From Marixanthomonas spongiae (lineage in GTDB: Bacteria; Bacteroidota; Bacteroidia; Flavobacteriales; Flavobacteriaceae), in assembly GCF_003095375.1 (NCBI RefSeq), contig NZ_QEHR01000001.1, forward strand, positions 62,001-126,000: a stretch of 64,000 nucleotides of DNA, read 5' to 3'. The translations under genes were made by a program, and so were the position numbers. Below, piece after piece: positions 61,611 through 64,000 of this stretch; position 1 is the first letter of the stretch; each line of letters opens with the position of its first letter. The notes below the pieces were generated by a model. That model made no database searches. It was not told the DNA's origin and was given only the letters and a program-made list of their open reading frames with translations.

Positions 61611-62810
61611 ATGCAATTGATAGACACACAAACAAAAAACAACGTATTGGACAGTATGATCTCCATTCTCGATAAACGAAGAGGGGACATTCTGGAAGCC
61701 AACAAAAAGGATTTGGATGCTTTTTCAAGGGACGACCAAGCTTTATACGACCGCTTGGTGGTCAACGATGCTAAAATTGATGGGATGATAAAAGCCATTT
61801 CGGAAGTGAAAAACCAAGAAGACCCTGTAAATAAAGAGATTTCGAGTCTTACATTAGACAGTGGCCTTGAAGTGAACAACCGAACGGCTCCATTTGGGAC
61901 CATTATGATTATTTATGAATCCAGGCCCGATGTAACCATTGAAGCAGCCGTACTCGCCTTTAAAGCCAACAACAAGATTTTGCTGAAAGGCGGAAAAGAA
62001 GCTTACCACAGCAACGTAATTCTTGTAGATTGCTGGCACCAGGCTCTTAGGGAAAACGACCTTAAAAAAGAGTGGATTACCATGCTGCAAATGAACCGCG
62101 AGCAAACACAGGAATTTTTACGCAATCCGGACGAGCAATTGGATTTAATCGTGCCAAGAGGTGGCGAACGTTTGATCCAGTTTGTAAAAGAACACGCCAA
62201 ATGTGCGGTATTGGTGAGCGGAAGAGGAAATAACTTTCTCTATGTTCATAAAGATGCCGATTGGAAAAAAACGCTTGAAGTGATCGTCAACGCAAAGACC
62301 GATAAAATTTCGGGCTGCAATGCACTTGATAAAGTATTGGTAGATAAAAACATACCAAATTACGAGGAAAAGCTTCAAGAATTGAAAAAAGTGCTGACCG
62401 CTTCAGAAGTTAAGGTTATTGTAGATGAGGAAGTGAAAAAAACCTTGGATGATTGCGAAGTGATATTAGACAAAAATGTCTGGATGGAAGAGTTTCTGGC
62501 ACTAAAGATTGCCATTGGGGCCGTTGACACCCTGGACGATGCCATTGAAATGATAAACCGTTACAGTGGTGGACATTCCAGTGCTATTTTAACCGAAGAT
62601 AAAGAAATTGCCAAAAAGTTTATGGAGCACATAGACAGTGCGGCAGTCTATCACAACGCTTCTACCCGCTTTACCGATGGTGGACAAATGGGCGTAGGCG
62701 CCGAGCTGGCCATCAGTACTGACAAATTGCACCACCGCGGGCCATTAGGACTCAAACAATTGGTGACCAACAAATATTATGTATTTGGCGATGGGCATGT
62801 AAGAGTGTAA
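61611..62810 (+). CDS. proA: Glutamate-5-semialdehyde dehydrogenase
   Basis: 399 residues. NADPH-dependent reduction of glutamyl-5-phosphate. PFGTIMIIYESRPDVTIEAA, ILLKGGKEAYHSN, VPRGGERLIQFVKEHA, TDKISGCNALDKVL with the catalytic Cys, and FTDGGQMGVGAE are characteristic. The start has TAnn-less AT-rich upstream sequence. Completes the proC-proB-proA run. Confident. Confidence 0.96.
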   Translation: MQLIDTQTKNNVLDSMISILDKRRGDILEANKKDLDAFSRDDQALYDRLVVNDAKIDGMIKAISEVKNQEDPVNKEISSLTLDSGLEVNNRTAPFGTIMIIYESRPDVTIEAAVLAFKANNKILLKGGKEAYHSNVILVDCWHQALRENDLKKEWITMLQMNREQTQEFLRNPDEQLDLIVPRGGERLIQFVKEHAKCAVLVSGRGNNFLYVHKDADWKKTLEVIVNAKTDKISGCNALDKVLVDKNIPNYEEKLQELKKVLTASEVKVIVDEEVKKTLDDCEVILDKNVWMEEFLALKIAIGAVDTLDDAIEMINRYSGGHSSAILTEDKEIAKKFMEHIDSAAVYHNASTRFTDGGQMGVGAELAISTDKLHHRGPLGLKQLVTNKYYVFGDGHVRV

Positions 62811-62833
62811 AACACACATGAGACAGATTATTG

Positions 62834-62861
62834 AAAGCCTCTTTTTTAAGGGGCTTTTTTT
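62834..62861 (+). terminator. Rho-independent terminator after proA
   Basis: AAAGCCTCTT pairs with AAGGGGCTTT (one T-G wobble) around a T loop, then a T-run. Confidence 0.8.
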
Positions 62862-63101
62862 ATTTGCATATTCTGTTATTTACTTTTTAGAATGAAATAA
62901 AATTAAAACACACAAAGGAAATTCTTATTTCTATAAGAGCGTTTACTTTTTTTTGATGTACAAAATGAGCCTAAAATTTATAAATGTTGGCAATCAACAG
63001 ACAATGGCTTTAATTATTTTTTTAACTTTTCTGTAACATTTCTTCAAAACATTACGTACAACCATACAGAAAGTCTAAAAAGCAAACCTATTTAACAGCA
63101 C

Positions 63102-63965
63102 ATGAGACAGTTAAAAATAACAAAACAGGTTACCAATAGGGAAACCGCCTCGTTGGACAAATACCTTCAGGAAATTGGAAAGGTTGACCTAATCACTGCG
63201 GAACAAGAAGTGGAACTGGCCCAGCGCATAAAAGCAGGGGATCATTTAGCTTTGGAAAAACTTACCAAAGCCAATTTGCGTTTTGTGGTTTCGGTGGCAA
63301 AACAATATCAAAACCAAGGCTTGACCCTTCCCGATTTAATCAACGAAGGCAACCTGGGGCTGATCAAAGCTGCTAAACGTTTTGATGAAACCCGCGGCTT
63401 TAAGTTCATTTCCTATGCCGTTTGGTGGATACGGCAGTCCATCCTACAAGCTTTGGCAGAGCAGTCCCGTATCGTTCGCTTACCACTTAACAAAATTGGC
63501 AGCATCAATAAAATAAACAAAACATTTGCCTTTTTAGAACAAGCCAACCAGCGTCCCCCTTCGGCCGAAGAAATCGCCAAAGAGCTGGACATGACCATTA
63601 CCGATGTAAAAGAATCCCTTAAAAACAGCGGCCGCCACGTATCGATGGATGCACCCTTGATCGATGGGGAAGATTCCAACCTATACGACGTGGTACGAAG
63701 CGACGAATCGCCGCACCCAGACCGCTCTCTGTTGCACGAATCCCTTAGAACCGAAATAGAGCGCTCCCTAGAGACCTTAACGCCACGCGAGGCAGATGTC
63801 GTGCGCCTATATTTCGGACTGCAAGGCCAACACCCCATGACCTTGGAAGAAATAGGCGAAACCTTCGACCTTACCCGCGAACGCGTTCGGCAAATAAAAG
63901 AAAAGGCCATCCGGCGGTTAAAACAGACCTCCAGGAGCAAGATATTGAAAACCTATTTGGGATAA
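63102..63965 (+). CDS. rpoD: Primary sigma factor (RpoD/SigA, Bacteroidota type)
   Basis: 287 residues. Region 1.2 begins almost at the N-terminus ([27 protein letters not shown]), so region 1.1 and the large non-conserved insert are absent, as in the Bacteroidota sigma-A. Regions 2 ([56 protein letters not shown]) and 3 follow. Region 4 has [15 protein letters not shown] and the helix-turn-helix [27 protein letters not shown]. It recognises the TAnnTTTG promoters seen in this window. Confident. Confidence 0.95.
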   Translation: MRQLKITKQVTNRETASLDKYLQEIGKVDLITAEQEVELAQRIKAGDHLALEKLTKANLRFVVSVAKQYQNQGLTLPDLINEGNLGLIKAAKRFDETRGFKFISYAVWWIRQSILQALAEQSRIVRLPLNKIGSINKINKTFAFLEQANQRPPSAEEIAKELDMTITDVKESLKNSGRHVSMDAPLIDGEDSNLYDVVRSDESPHPDRSLLHESLRTEIERSLETLTPREADVVRLYFGLQGQHPMTLEEIGETFDLTRERVRQIKEKAIRRLKQTSRSKILKTYLG

Positions 63966-63995
63966 TAGTGCAGCACCGCTATTACATTTTTTTTT
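63963..63995 (+). terminator. Rho-independent terminator after rpoD
   Basis: TAATAGTG pairs with CGCTATTA (one G-T wobble, 6-base loop) and a long T-run follows. It begins inside the rpoD stop codon. Confidence 0.75.
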
Positions 63996-64000
63996 CAAAC

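Noticed and set aside
1-64000. CRISPR arrays, tRNAs, rRNAs, insertion sequences, prophage genes
   Set aside because: I saw no regularly spaced repeats, cloverleaf sequences, transposase, integrase or phage structural genes. A tRNAscan/Infernal run would be decisive.

Overview
The window is 64 kb of chromosomal DNA from a member of the Flavobacteriaceae (Bacteroidota), probably marine. Supporting evidence: TAnnTTTG-type -7 promoter boxes, no strong Shine-Dalgarno sequences, a short primary sigma factor without region 1.1, two type IX secretion components (PorT/SprT and the DUF5103 plug protein), a TamL-type BamA-family lipoprotein, DUF3667 and DUF6702 proteins, a HYC_CC_PP protein, and a complete Na+-translocating NADH:quinone reductase operon. 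I could not assign a genus. I saw no rRNA, tRNA, CRISPR, prophage or insertion sequence; it reads as core genome.

Layout. 1-861: 5' part of a vanadium-haloperoxidase-like secreted protein, cut by the window edge. 987-10577: tryptophan/kynurenine catabolism (kynU, kmo, RidA-type 2-aminomuconate deaminase, secreted esterase, aminomuconate-semialdehyde dehydrogenase, divergent SDR, ACMS decarboxylase, O-methyltransferase), with a lipoate ligase on the opposite strand inside it. The ring-opening 3-hydroxyanthranilate dioxygenase is absent here. 10779-13224: tatA, PAP2 phosphatase and a subtilase lipoprotein. 13312-17824: M1 peptidase, DUF6702 protein and two tandem CarboxypepD_reg-like proteins. 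17906-24916: peptidases (PepE, VanY/M15, M48), GNAT, gpmI, a thioredoxin-like lipoprotein, a HAD protein, map and a methyltransferase. 24913-32482 (minus strand): nqrABCDEF, a 120-aa protein of unknown role, and apbE, the flavin transferase that would load NqrB and NqrC. 32670-36317: T9SS plug, DUF3667, apaG and an NRDE protein. 36540-46746: pruA, Nudix, rsmG, desaturase, aminotransferase, trkH/trkA, ubiE and porT. 46733-52046: TrmH-family methylase, tamL, fbaA and accD (without its zinc-ribbon cysteines). 52093-55260 (minus strand): a probable metal locus (HMA protein, TonB receptor, HYC_CC_PP protein). 55429-58126: rpsO and pnp. 58209-59559: two outer-membrane beta-barrel proteins. 59854-62810: proC-proB-proA. 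63102-63965: rpoD.

I did not find a clear new defence, mobile or biosynthetic system. The points most worth a second look are the kynurenine locus (missing dioxygenase, an SDR without its catalytic Tyr/Lys, and a translationally coupled O-methyltransferase), the unassigned cysteine-free protein between nqrF and apbE, the metal-linked receptor locus, an inverted-repeat cluster upstream of an OMP gene (59635-59680), and the very tight TTG/TTG divergent start region at 47456-47497.
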